64,000 nucleotides of DNA from Erpobdella octoculata (taxonomy: Eukaryota; Annelida; Clitellata; Hirudinida; Erpobdellidae): assembly GCA_963978895.1 (NCBI GenBank), contig OZ022246.1, positions 24,088,526-24,152,525 of the forward strand, written 5' to 3'. The notes under the pieces are model-generated. The model saw only the letters and a program-made list of their open reading frames with translations. It did no database searches and was not told where the DNA came from. The first letter of the stretch is position 1. Each line of letters starts with the position of its first letter. Made by a program: the position numbers and the translations under genes. This document shows, piece by piece, positions 39,261 through 50,520 of the stretch.

Positions 39261-40273
39261 ACCATCATTATTAGTGAAGTACATCGCAAGCAAGTAGCTA
39301 AACAAAATATATTTTCAAACGTATCAGCCACTACCAACAACAATAACGCCAACATTACTTCTTTTGTAACGTTTTTTTAGATTCGTGATAATCAGAGTTG
39401 TTAAAAAATAAATAAATTTATATCTATTTTTTATAAATACTTGTTAAATAATGTAATAACAAGTAGTTTCTCCTTTACAATAAGGGGTCACAATACACTT
39501 TTTTACACACGAGAAAAAGTTTCTCGTTTTGTTTCTATTTGCGACGAAACAAACATGAAGATAATCTTACGCTGATAACGATAGATACAAAATCTGTTCA
39601 AATGTCACTTTTTAGTTTCCAGTGAAAATGTGCATTCAAAAATAATGAAAGCTTAAAACATTTATAAACAACCTGAAAGTCATCTCATCATAAATTACGT
39701 AATTAAGTACTACAAAGCTCTAAAATTTTAAAGTCTTTCTTGTAATAGTTTGTTAAACTTTTTATGTATAAAAAACAACCTGAGATAAAGCAGTCGTGTA
39801 ATTATGAGTTAAATTGTTTAGTACATTTATGACGGTGCATACTACATACAGAACTAAACTTTTTAGTTCATTTAAAATCGAAACTTATTTTCTAGCAAAT
39901 TTATTATCTAAGACCGATTCTACATACTGGTTGTAATATATATTTATAATATATAGTAATAGCCCAAATTGCTTATTTGACGTGTCCGAAACGCACTAGT
40001 GTGATTAGCTGCTAATTTAACAACTAGTTTTTTTATTGACATTATAATAAACGACTAAAAAAAATAATTAAATAATTGTTTAGGTAATTAATGCATACAT
40101 TTTTGAATTTAAGAATCTGTCACCGAATATTTTCCTAACACATCCTCTCAGACAACAATCTAAATAAACACCACTCTCGAGAATCAAACTGATCTATTCA
40201 GTAAAGATGATTTTTTATTAAATTAAAATAATTTTCAGTGTAAATTAAATTAATTTTTTTTTAATTTCTACAG

Positions 40274-40578
40274 AAAAATTAACAGGAGTTTTTGTCTCAA
40301 TTTCAATAATATTTGTTATCACAACAAGCATTATGGCTTTCTTGTTATATCAAAACAAGTATAAAAAGTGAGCCATTATTTAAAGTTAATTTAACATTAG
40401 GTCTTATAATTGTGAAATAACATATTTTCTCAAAACCTGTGCCAGAAAACTTCAACGACAAAATATTCAACACGGAGACACCACAAACGATCCTTACACT
40501 GCCATTGGATTATCATCAGATGTCAGAGAAAATAATTACACAGACTTAAATGACGTTGAACTGAATTATGTTACTTAA
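40274..40578 (+). pseudogene. Orphan class-2 TM exon and ITAM-like tail exon
   Basis: TM exon 40274..40367 (KLTGVFVSISIIF) and tail exon 40446..40578 have good splice sites, open frames and the family phases (1-2, then 2 to stop). The tail reads PYTAI, ten residues, then NYTDL, then NYVT at the end. No matching ectodomain exons lie between receptor D and here, and the upstream stalk exon is decayed. Either this is the 3' remnant of a lost receptor, or it is a pair of alternative last exons usable by receptor D, whose stalk ends in the compatible phase. The intact frame argues for recent loss or for use. Confidence 0.7.
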
Positions 40579-41269
40579 ATTTCATTGTTTTTGCAGTTTA
40601 TTTGAAATTATGTTTCTTAACAAAGATTTTTTTATTTGTATATTTCATTGAAGAATCATTTTTTAAGATAAAAAATGTTTGCTGATCTGAAATAAAACAT
40701 ACAAAATTATTTTATGTATACTTATCTAAATATAGAATACATCGTATACTATTTAAAATAAGTCAATCTCATGAATAAGTCGAGGGCAAAGTTTAAACCA
40801 AAATTAAGGATTTTGCTATGACTCGTGGATAAGTCAAGGACAAAACACAAAAAGTCAATGAATTTTTTTAAATTAATATATTTGTCAAAAATTTACGTTG
40901 ACAGATTTTAAATCTAGCTGATAGCCAATAAAATTTTTTAAACATAATTATTGTTCGTTTCATCATTTTCAGAATGTCCAAATAAACTGAAACTTTTTTT
41001 CATTGATGTCGTCAGCATAAACTCCTTGAGTTTATGCCATCTGTCGAAATGCTGTCAACGCATCGATTTCGTCAAAGCTTTATAGCTTTTCGCTCATCTT
41101 AGTCATCAACATCGGCTAATATGTGATGAAGTACGACTCGTGAATAAAACAACCTTGCCTTTTGGAAAGCTTTTTCATGCCTACATTTTCTTTATTAAAC
41201 AAGAAAATATACGGTAATTAAAAATTAAATTAATTATAATTTATGTTGCTAAGTTATTAAAATTTAGTA

Positions 41270-41580
41270 AAAACTATCAGCTGTTAAATTACAACGACAC
41301 ACTAGCATAGATTTTTTATTTTACGTGTTCTCTCTTTATTATCTTGATATTATTGAAGTTGATTTGATAGAAAGGTTGTTTAATTAATGCTTTTAAATCT
41401 GCAAACTAATAAACTTTAATGAAAGTTATAAGTTATTTGTAATAAAAAAAATTATTTGTACATCACTCTTAAACAGCTATCTATTGTGTTAAATAATCAT
41501 TCAGTTTTAGCAATAGCTTTATAGGAAGTTAAACTAGTTAAAGCTACTGTTCACGACACGATTTAAAGACAGTCAAATAT
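41270..41580 (+). promoter_or_regulatory. Conserved 5' flank of receptor C
   Basis: Upstream sequence shared with receptor E (48410-48877) and with the solo copy at 31060-31460. Shared pieces include CAGCTGTTAAATTACAACGA, TTAAACAGCTATCTATTGTG and AGGAAGTTAAAC. It is probably promoter and 5' UTR. Conservation may reflect recent duplication only. Confidence 0.5.
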
Positions 41581-41581
41581 T

Positions 41582-44500
41582 ATGAATTTTATTATTATGA
41601 TTATGATAGTAATAATTGTATTATATATGGTTGAGGGGAAAGTGTACTACTGGTGTGATCCATACAAGACATATTGTTTGTTTTCATTTGGACCTAACGT
41701 TGCTGTTTACAATTTGGAACAAGCTGAACAAGTTTGTACGGAAGCGAAAAGTGGTAGCTGGTTGTTAAACTCAAGTGATGATGACGTTGAAATAGCTAAT
41801 GTACTTTTAAGTTCAAATTTTTCATTTTCTGGTGATACAAGTATAATTTTTAATAATGCTTTGACTTTTTTTTATTGTAGTTTTATTTTAAATAATTCAA
41901 TTATAATTATTAAACTGTTTATTTAATAAATTCTTTGATTCAGGTTCATGGCAAGCAATAAACGAGATTATAAACAAACAATCATATCGTAATTCAACGT
42001 TTTATAATAAAAATTCATTTACAGCAGTCTGTAAAACAAGTTAGAAAGTTAATTATAACTTATTTACTCAGCTGAAAAAGAGTTTATTTGTTTTTTTTTA
42101 TTTGTAGATTGCATGGCAGTTTGGGAATATTATAACAACACAATAATTTATGGAGCTAATTATTTTCCTCAATCCGCTACACTGAATAGTTGCAAAAATG
42201 CATGTGAAACACAAAAAAATCTCAACTGCAATGCAATAATTTGGGATATTAAAAACGGCTGTTGGATTTATGATAAATTAAATTTTGAAAAAGTTCCCGG
42301 TTATGGTGCTTCTCTTCATATTATTAATCGAACTGTGAAATCCTATGTAAATTGCGTTGGAAATGTCTTAGGTATGGTTTTGCTAGATTGTTTATGATTT
42401 CAATGTTTTATGGTAATTTAATTAACTTAGTTTAATATAATTAGTGTATAGTACAATAACGTTGTACTTTATACGTAAAACATTTAACACATGCAATTAA
42501 CAAAGGCTAACATAATTTTTATTAGTTAAAATATATACATATAATTAGTCAAAGATTGATCAATTTGGACAAATTACAAAATAACTGATTGACTTGAAGT
42601 TTCTGTAATTAAACTAAAAACTTTAATAGTTTTTAGGAATAACTGAAAATGATTTTTTCTATTTATCTTGATGTTAAATACATATTTTTATTTAAAGATT
42701 TTATTTAATAATAAGTTTAAAAAATTGAATAAAACTAATGATAGTAAAAGTAAGGTGAAAACGTTAATTTAAATCTTTGTATCAAATTCAAAGCAATATC
42801 ATGTAAGTAAGGCGCCTCGCGTAATGGCTGCCTCTTTGTCGAGTTCTGTGTTTTTTGCTCTGTTCTGTCGTTTTTTCATTGAATTCAACATTCGAAACGT
42901 TACTGATAGCCTGTTTTGTCAGTCTTGAATCTATATTTATATGAAACGAATAAGTTTATTGTTGCAATCGAAGGGATCTTGAAAAGCGTCGTCGTACAAT
43001 ATGGTTGCCTAGGCGACTTGCTTAATGGCTGCCTCTATGTCGAGTGCTGTGTTTTTTTATCTGTTCTGTCGTTTTCGTTACTGAAAGTCTGTTCTTGTCA
43101 GTCTTGAAACCACCGAAAAAACATTTTGCTTTCTTGAATACAGTTTTCTACGTTTACTGCTTAACTACTCAGCAATGTGTATAAACGAGCGGCGTTTTCT
43201 CTCGCGCTCTGAATTGTATTCTCTTCGTGATGGAAATTACACGCTGTCTCGCGAACTTCTTCTGGTCTTGAGAAAACACGCATTAATTCGTTATGGCATA
43301 CAAAAACGCCATTACAGAGGAAATAGAGCAGGTCGGTTTCGACACTTGTCTTCCAAACGTTCTATGCCATATGTAGCCGACATCATCTCTAGTGATTCTA
43401 AAGACTCGTCTTCTAAAGACCATGGAAGTCGCCCTTCTACAAGATGCAATCTCGCTGTCTGGAACGCTCGCTCAATTGGAAATAAATCCGCCACAATAAG
43501 CGAATTCCTAATCTCTTCCAAAATAGACATCATGTGTATTGTCGAATCATGTCATGAGTCTTCCTTTTCGCCCTCTCTAATCGCCTCAACCCCTCTTGGC
43601 TACCAGGCTTTGGACAGACCTCGCCCATCACCTCTCGATGCTGACCTCGCTAGCCTCCGCGGGCCTCGTGGAGGAGGCATATGTATTATCCACAAAAACA
43701 ACTTCAGGTCCTCCATCAAGGATTTTGGAAGCTTCAGCGCTTTTGAGTTACTATCTGCCTACGTCACATTCCGTGATTCTCACCAATTAATTTTGGTCCT
43801 ATATCGACCAGGTTCTGAATCTGTTACAGAAGCGTTTTTCTCCGAATTTTCAGAGCTTTTGGGAAAAACTGCCGACTACTCCTGCGATCTGATCTTACTT
43901 GGGGATATCAATATTCACCTGGATCAGGACATCACTACAACCAGAAAGTTTCAAAATTTGCTCCTGAGTCATGGCCTCACTCAACTGGTAACAGGACCGA
44001 CTCATGACCATGGTCATACCCTTGATGTGGTTATCACGCGCTCATCTTCGCTCATAACAAATTTACTAATCATCCCTCCTTCTCTATCCGACCATTCAAT
44101 CATTACCTTTTCAACTTGTCATAAACCACCCCCCATTATCACCGAAAAAGTGGAACGCCGTTCTTTCAGGTCATTCGACTTAGCATCATTCAGTATCGAT
44201 CTTCAAAATACCAGGCTCTTTGAAGTCTCGACCTTGAAATCGGACAAATCTGCTGAACAGCTGTTCGATCTCTACGATGCAACAATGAACGAGCTCCTTG
44301 ATCGTCATGCTCCACGGAAGTTGATTACCTTAAGGATAAAGCCAGAAAGCCCCTGGTTTGATGCCGACTGTAGTCGGTCCAAAAGACTAAATCGTCGACT
44401 CGAACGGCGTTATTTGTGCACCAAACTGTCGTCGGATAAAATAGCTTGGCACACCCAGTCCATACTCAAACGTCGACTGTTCCAGAAAAAGTGCTCAAGC

Positions 44501-47500
44501 TACTTTCGACATAAAATTGAAGAAGTGACCGGCGATGGCCGGGCGACTTGGAGATCTTTAAACTCTCTTCTTAATCCAGTCACTGATGTTTCTGCTAGTG
44601 GTCTTGCTCCTGACGCATTGCTTGACTACTTCACGCTGAGGATCGAGGACATTCGTCGAACCACAAAAGACGCCCTACCTCCGCTTTTCAGTTCTTGCCC
44701 GGCCGATGTTCCGGTTCTGGCTGCTTTCGACGATATCACTTCCGAGGAGGTCGAGTGCCTACTCAATCGCCTTGGGACTAGACAGTGTGAGCTTGACACT
44801 GCACCTGTCTGGCTCATAAAAAAACTCAAAAGCGTGTTTGCTCCTATTATTTCCCACCTCGTAAACACTTCATTTCTAGATGCGTCACTACCAGCCAGTC
44901 ACAAAAGGGCTATCGTCCGACCTCGACTCAAGAAAACGGGGATGGATCCCGTTGATCCCAAAAGCTACCGCCCCATATCAAACCTATCGTTCATCTCAAA
45001 ATTTATTGAACGTGTCGTCCACCGTCAGCTTTCTTCACATATCGAATCGATGAATCTGCTTCCGCAGGTTCAGTCTGGTTTTCGCAAGTACCACAGTACA
45101 GAGACAGCAGTCGGGAAAGTTTACAACGACATTATTCTTTCACTTGACAGGGGCCAACCGACTGCGCTCGTGCTCCTTGACTTCAGTGCAGCTTTCGACT
45201 GTGTCGATCATGTTCTCCTTACTGATCTCCTCCACACTAGCTTTGGCGTGACTTCAACCGCACTTGACTGGATTGGGTCTTTTCTATCAAATCGAACACA
45301 TCTTATCCGATTGGGCCGGGCGACGTCGAGAGTATCGGCCGTTGACTGTGGTGTGCCTCAGGGTTCAATCTTAGGTCCACTTCTCTTCATCCTTTACACA
45401 AGCCATATTACTCGAATTGCTTCTTCTCACGACGTGCAGACTCATCTTTACGCTGATGATACTCAGCTGTACATTCATTTTGACGTAACCGACCTGCAGT
45501 CCGTTAGAGAGCGTCTTGTCGCCTGTGTCAGCGAGATTCGCGTTTGGTCCTCGTCTATGAGATTGAGCCTAAACCCCTCTAAAACAGAACTTATCTGGTT
45601 CCATCGAGGGAACATCTCAACGCGACACCTGGATGACTGTAGTCTTCAAATCAGTACTGACTGCGTCATCACCCCCGTGAAGTCTATTAGAAATCTTGGT
45701 GTGATACTGGATAGCTCCTTGCTAATGAATCTACATATATCGGCCGTGGCACGATCTTGTTTCTTCCACCTACGCCGCATCCGACAGATCAAGGGTGCCC
45801 TAAACAAACACTGCGTGCGGATTTTGGTCCAGGCTCTTGTTATTTCTAGATTAGATTATTGTAACGTGGTCCTTGCTGGCCTGCCGATGACTGCTCTTCG
45901 CCCGCTCACTGCGGTTCTTCATGCTGTTGCACGTCTTATCGGTGGCATCTCTCGACGGGACCACATCACGCCTCTTCTCCGCCAACTACACTGGCTCCCC
46001 CTACCGGAAAGAGTGACCTTAAAACTCTGCTTACTGGTTTACAATATTTTAACAAATCGTGCCCCTGCCTACATGACACGGATGATAAGCCTGTGCTCCT
46101 CTCATTCTGGTCGTCAACATCTACGTTCGTCCTCCCATGGTGACGCTGTCATCCCAAGAACTCGTCGAAGTTTCGGTAAACGAGCATTCGCCGTTTCCGG
46201 GCCCGGTGCATGGAACCAACTACCTAAATCTATGCGAAGTGCTGTTCTAAATGAAGACTTCAGAGCATTGTTGAAAAAACACTTTTTTAATTTGACATAT
46301 TGTTAATGGCATTCTTAGTGCAAGACTCTTGTTTTGTTTTAGATAAAATAAAATAAAAAAAAATAAAATAAATCATCTGGAAATGATTGTTTTAGTTTTT
46401 ATTTTACAGTTTTTTACTATGTTATAAACATGTGACCAGACTAGTTTTAGCGATTACTATTTTTAGATTTTTATTTTAGTTACAAAAATAATTAAAATAA
46501 AATAAAACAATCAAAATGAAAACAAAACAAAGTTTGCAAATTTATACGATAGAATGTCAATAGTCAGCAAAGCAAACAAAGATAAAATTTAAAATATATA
46601 ATTCACATTAAAACAAAAGTTCTTCGGATGTTTCAGATATATTAAAGCAATCCATTTTAGCAATACTTTTGACATAATGTTTATTATAATATAATATTAT
46701 CGTTTTAATCAGTTCTAGACACCTAGATGCTCTGATCGAGCACTGCTAGTAAAAATTAAATAATATACAATTAATAAATAGGAGGAGAATTAACATAGAA
46801 TGTTTTTATAAATTTTACATTTTATGCTAATAAATCCATGAAACAATGTTTTTATATTTTGAATTATGTTTTAGTCTAAAATACTTGAATAAATACACAA
46901 AATCACTGAGTGAGTCAATTAATCTAATAGGTTCACCAGACGCTATCAGTATTCTTAGGTAAATTTGTATATTACTAGAGTAATGTTATATATTGGTTGT
47001 AACATATATTTTTCATTAATGGTACAAAGAAATAAAATATAAATTTAATAAACGTTTACGTAATTAATCAATGAATTTTTCATGATAAGAACCTTTCATC
47101 CAATTTTTTCCCAACCCATCTTCGAAGACGACAAACATCATCAACACCAGTTTGATTTCTTCAAAATCTCAAGAGAAACAAATTGATCTATTAAGTAAAA
47201 ACGTTTTCATTGAAAATATTTTATGCACATACGGATAAATAAAATAATAAAATAAAAATAAAAGTTTTTTTCATATAATACATTTTTAGGTAATTGATAA
47301 ATAATTTTATTATAAATAAGCTACGAAGACGCAAAACTACAACACTAGTTTAATTCAGTCGAAATCTCCGGAGGATCAAATTGGCCTATTCAGTAAAAAT
47401 ATTTCTTATTAAAAAAATAATGCTTTTGGAGAAAATTGAATTAAACTTTTTAAACATTTCACAGAAACATTAACAGGAGTTTTTGTCTCGTTTTCAATTA

Positions 47501-47769
47501 TATTTATTATCACAATAATTATTTTGGCTTTTTTATTATATAAAAAAGAACGTAACAAGTGAGTCATTATTTAAATTTGATTTGAAGTTTTATGAAATAT
47601 TTATAAACCGAATTTTGTTTTTGAAAACCTATCTAGAAAGCTTGAAAAACAAATTAATCCACACGGTAGCCACCCTAACGATCATTACACTATGACTGGT
47701 TCATCTTCTGACAGAGAACATGATTATACAGATCTTACGTTTAGCATTGCTAATAATAATATTACTTGA
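41582..47769 (+). CDS. Receptor C: CTLD-like + PAN-like, class-2 TM, YTDL tail, split by a LINE
   Basis: Model of 305 residues: 41582..41840, 41944..42039, 42108..42371, 47321..47392, 47465..47558, 47637..47769. The ectodomain (CDPYKTYCLFSFG, LEQAEQVCTEAKSGSW, PAN-like LNSCKNACETQ with C..C..GCW) is almost that of receptor E. Stalk, TM (TLTGVFVSFSIIF) and tail (DHYTMTGSSS, then HDYTDL at Tyr292) match receptor B and the orphan tail. The usual exon-1 donor (AATG|GTTTGA in E) reads AATGCTTTGA here and is lost. A GTATAA 20 bases upstream is in the right phase and is used in this model; otherwise the gene is a pseudogene. The 4.9 kb intron after the PAN exon holds a full-length-looking LINE. A second stalk-exon copy near 47119 has lost its acceptor AG. 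Confidence 0.68.
42790..46375 (+). mobile_element. Non-LTR retrotransposon, L2/CR1-like LINE
   Basis: The element comprises a repeated 5' UTR, one long open reading frame, and an AAAATA-rich 3' tail (about 46340-46372). Two 5' UTR monomers are visible, at about 42810-42935 and 43005-43115; both contain AATGGCTGCCTCT, TGTCGAGT and a TCTGTTCTGTCGTTTT box. Its higher GC content stands out from the AT-rich locus. Exact ends and target-site duplication could not be fixed. It sits in the intron of receptor C in the same orientation. Confidence 0.9.
43175..46306 (+). CDS. LINE ORF: AP-endonuclease and reverse transcriptase
   Basis: 1043 residues, uninterrupted. The APE-type endonuclease spans about residues 90-310, with AVWNARSIGNK, IVESCHES, LLGDINIHLD and SDHSIITF, which holds the conserved SDH. 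The reverse transcriptase spans about 590-840, with SYRPISNLSFISKFIERVV, LLDFSAAFDCVDH, GVPQGSILGPLLF and the catalytic YADDTQLY near residue 759. The C-terminal part has LDYCNVVLAGLP, LHWLPLPERV and FGKRAFAVSGPGAWNQLP, as in L2/CR1/Crack-type elements. The enzyme nicks target DNA and primes reverse transcription there. No separate ORF1 is seen upstream. All main catalytic motifs are intact, so the copy may be young or still active. Confidence 0.93.
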   Translation: MCINERRFLSRSELYSLRDGNYTLSRELLLVLRKHALIRYGIQKRHYRGNRAGRFRHLSSKRSMPYVADIISSDSKDSSSKDHGSRPSTRCNLAVWNARSIGNKSATISEFLISSKIDIMCIVESCHESSFSPSLIASTPLGYQALDRPRPSPLDADLASLRGPRGGGICIIHKNNFRSSIKDFGSFSAFELLSAYVTFRDSHQLILVLYRPGSESVTEAFFSEFSELLGKTADYSCDLILLGDINIHLDQDITTTRKFQNLLLSHGLTQLVTGPTHDHGHTLDVVITRSSSLITNLLIIPPSLSDHSIITFSTCHKPPPIITEKVERRSFRSFDLASFSIDLQNTRLFEVSTLKSDKSAEQLFDLYDATMNELLDRHAPRKLITLRIKPESPWFDADCSRSKRLNRRLERRYLCTKLSSDKIAWHTQSILKRRLFQKKCSSYFRHKIEEVTGDGRATWRSLNSLLNPVTDVSASGLAPDALLDYFTLRIEDIRRTTKDALPPLFSSCPADVPVLAAFDDITSEEVECLLNRLGTRQCELDTAPVWLIKKLKSVFAPIISHLVNTSFLDASLPASHKRAIVRPRLKKTGMDPVDPKSYRPISNLSFISKFIERVVHRQLSSHIESMNLLPQVQSGFRKYHSTETAVGKVYNDIILSLDRGQPTALVLLDFSAAFDCVDHVLLTDLLHTSFGVTSTALDWIGSFLSNRTHLIRLGRATSRVSAVDCGVPQGSILGPLLFILYTSHITRIASSHDVQTHLYADDTQLYIHFDVTDLQSVRERLVACVSEIRVWSSSMRLSLNPSKTELIWFHRGNISTRHLDDCSLQISTDCVITPVKSIRNLGVILDSSLLMNLHISAVARSCFFHLRRIRQIKGALNKHCVRILVQALVISRLDYCNVVLAGLPMTALRPLTAVLHAVARLIGGISRRDHITPLLRQLHWLPLPERVTLKLCLLVYNILTNRAPAYMTRMISLCSSHSGRQHLRSSSHGDAVIPRTRRSFGKRAFAVSGPGAWNQLPKSMRSAVLNEDFRALLKKHFFNLTYC

Positions 47770-47944
47770 ATTTACTTAATTTTTTCAGTTTTTTTAAAAC
47801 AACGCTTTTGAAAAAAACAGTTTATTTGATTTGTATACTTATTTTTAAAAATGAAAGTGTTGATCTGAAATAAAACCTACAAAACAATTTTTTTAAAGTT
47901 TGACAATGTTTAACGTGGAGTTAATCGTTAATCAATTTATCCAA

Positions 47945-48105
47945 CTCACTTGTGGGCCCATTTAGACAGGACAACCAGAGGCAGCCATTTATAGGCGCCT
48001 ACCCACACCCCTTGCAGACGCTGGTGGCGTCGGCGGGATTCGAACCGCCGACTCTCAGGTCCACAGGCGAATGCCTTACCGCTATACCATAAGCGCCCGA
48101 GCATA
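47945..48105 (-). repeat. tRNA-derived SINE, family 2
   Basis: Minus strand: an A-box-like TGGTATAGCGGTAAGGC, a perfect B box GGTTCGAATCC within a good T arm (GGCGG/CCGCC), then a body with GGCGCCTATAAATGGCTGCC. The anticodon stem does not pair, so it is not a functional tRNA. The body recurs in the other orientation near 60510-60565. Confidence 0.8.
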
Positions 48106-48409
48106 CCGTAAATATATTGTATGTATCAGTTTGTATTGTTTGTTGAGTACAATTACTAATGAGTGGAGATTAAAACTTAGTAGTGTATCGACATTTTTTG
48201 AATTACTTAATTTGCTCAAATTTTATGTTAGCAGATCTTAACTCCAACTGATAGCCAATAAAGGTTTTGCAAAATGTATTATCGATTTCTTTAGTATTTG
48301 AAAACTGAATGAAATATAATTGATCTTGGGTTAGAGTTAACAACTAAATAACTAAATTTTTATTTGCACATCAACCATAACAATTTAGCAAAACAACTCT
48401 CAGCTGTTA

Positions 48410-48877
48410 GATTACAATGACACGTTCACACAAAATTTGTTTTATTAAGTGTTCTATCTATCGTCATATATATTGTTTTAAAATTTATTTAATGATAAAG
48501 TTGTTTAGTTGCTGATTTTAAAAATTTTGACATGTTTAAAGTAAAAATGAAAGTTTTTTTTTTAGAAAATATAGAAACTACCGATTATTGAATTGTTGTA
48601 CCAAAAGTTCGATATAAACACCTACATATAATGATTACTTTTAGATGATATTGCGTAAATATAAAAATTAGGTAACTTGACGTAAGAATTTAAAAATTAT
48701 AAATAAAATCTTCAAGTAAAATTTTTAATTAAAAATATTATTTGCACATCACTTTTAAACAGCTATCTATTGTGTTAAATTATCATTCAGTTTTAAAAAT
48801 AGCTTCATAGGAAGTTAAACAAGTTAAAGCTACTGTACACGACACGATTGCTGTTATTTTAAGGGCGGTCAAGTATT
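48410..48877 (+). promoter_or_regulatory. Conserved 5' flank of receptor E
   Basis: Homologous to the region upstream of receptor C and to the solo block at 31060-31460. It includes TTAAACAGCTATCTATTGTG and AGGAAGTTAAACAAGTTAAA. It is a likely promoter and 5' UTR. No clear TATA box was chosen. Confidence 0.5.
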
Positions 48878-50520
48878 ATGATTTTGTTTAATATAATTAT
48901 GATAGTATTAAATGTATTATATATGGTTGAGGGAAAAGTGTACTACTGGTGTGATCCATACAAGACATATTGCTTGTTTTCATTTGGACCTAACGTTGCT
49001 GTTTATAATCTGGAACAAGCTCAACAAGTTTGTACGGAAGCAAAAAGTGGTAGCTGGTTGTTAGACTCAAGTGAAGATGACGTTGAAATAGCTAATCTGC
49101 TTTTAAGTTCAAATTTTTCATTTTCTGGTGATACAAGTATAATATTTAATAATGGTTTGACTTTTTTTTATTGTAGTTTTATTTTAAATAATTCAATTAT
49201 TAAACTGTTTATTTAATGAATTATTTGATTCAGGTTCGTGGCAAGCAATAAACGAGATTAGAAACAAACAATTATATCGTAATTCAACGTTTTATAATAA
49301 TAATTCATTTACAGCAGTCTGTAAAACAAGTTAGAAAGTTAATTATAACTTATTTACTCAGCTGAAAAATAGTTTATTTATTTTCTTTTGATTTGTAGAT
49401 TGCATGGCAGTTTGGGAATATAAAAACAACACTCAAATTTATGGAGCTAATCGTTTCCCTCAATTTACTACACTTAATAACTGCAAAAATGCATGTGAAA
49501 CACAAAAAAATATCAACTGCAATGCAGTAATCTGGGATATTACAATCGAATATTGGATTTATAATAAAACAAATCTCAAAAAAGATAACGGCAATGGCCT
49601 CTCTCTTTATATTATTGATCGAACTGTGAAATCCTATGTAAATTGTGTTGGAAATGTCTTAGGTATTTATTTAGTTTTATTTATTTATTTATTTAATACT
49701 TAATAATTAAATCTAATAAATCAAGTTTTTATTAAATATAAATATAACTATTTTATTATTACTGGAAAATTATCTTTAGTTTATTAAAATATAAATAATT
49801 TAAAATACCGTGTTTGAAAAATAAAGTTCGCAACTTTTAGACCTAACTCAGGCACGGATGACTATAAATACTTAAACATTTATTAAACAAATTTATTAAA
49901 AAAACTAATTATTATTTACACGTGTTTTTTATAGAGCCCCCGGCTATTTTCACTCCACACTTTTGCACAACATTAACTACAACAAGATGGCTCGACACAA
50001 CATCGTCAATAATAGAAACGGAATCGACAGTTTCTGAAACAAAAACGACAATACAAGAAAAAATAACGAATACGTTAGAAACAACCACAGCTCTAGAAAA
50101 TCTAACAACAAGTGAAAATTGTTTAATTAATTGATTATTAAGAATAATTATACATTATATAAGTCTAGTAATAAGTTTAAGCATAACTTTTGAAAACTGT
50201 TTTTATATTTCAGAAATCCTCATTGGAGTTTTAGTACCGGTTGGATTTCTTCTGATATGTGCAATATTAATTGTTATAGTTATTTGTTGTTTAAGAAAAA
50301 GAAAAAAGTAACAGCTTTTTCTATTTTTTTAAATTTAGTTTTATTATACATTAATAATAATATTTTTCAATCTCTTTTCAGTGGGCGTGGGCTTAAAACT
50401 GGCCTGGCAATTGTCAACAATGCTTTCGAAAGTTCATCCGACGAAGTTGCAACGGCTGCTCAAGACACAGTTACTGAAAATGATCTTACATATGTTGACC
50501 TTAATTTTTCACCTATTTAA
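48878..50520 (+). CDS. Receptor E: C-like ectodomain with D-type Thr stalk, TM and ITIM-like tail
   Basis: 348 residues: 48878..49154, 49234..49329, 49399..49662, 49935..50111, 50214..50307, 50382..50520. Exons 1-3 are near-copies of receptor C. In the PAN-like exon one cysteine of the C protein (the GCW position) is Tyr in E (EYW), and several other residues there differ. The Thr-rich stalk (residues about 213-271), the TM (KILIGVLVPVGFLL) and the tail with LTYVDL at Tyr340 are near-identical to receptor D, and even the preceding intron is shared. The protein should display the C-type head on an inhibitory-type tail. The frame is intact throughout. Confidence 0.83.

Larger units (their letters stand above)
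47770..48877. other. Spacer between receptors C and E
   Basis: It holds a 3' flank block shared with 30330-30470 and 40760-40920, a SINE on the minus strand, and then the promoter-type block of receptor E (about 48410-48877). No exon was recognised. Confidence 0.6.

Noticed and set aside
43312..43533. Minus-strand and alternative-frame open frames inside the LINE (also 43596-43790 and 44626-44868).
   Set aside because: They are shadows of the long LINE ORF.
48010..48100. A functional tRNA gene on the minus strand.
   Set aside because: The A box, B box and T arm are good, but the anticodon arm does not pair and a SINE body follows, so I call it a tRNA-derived SINE.
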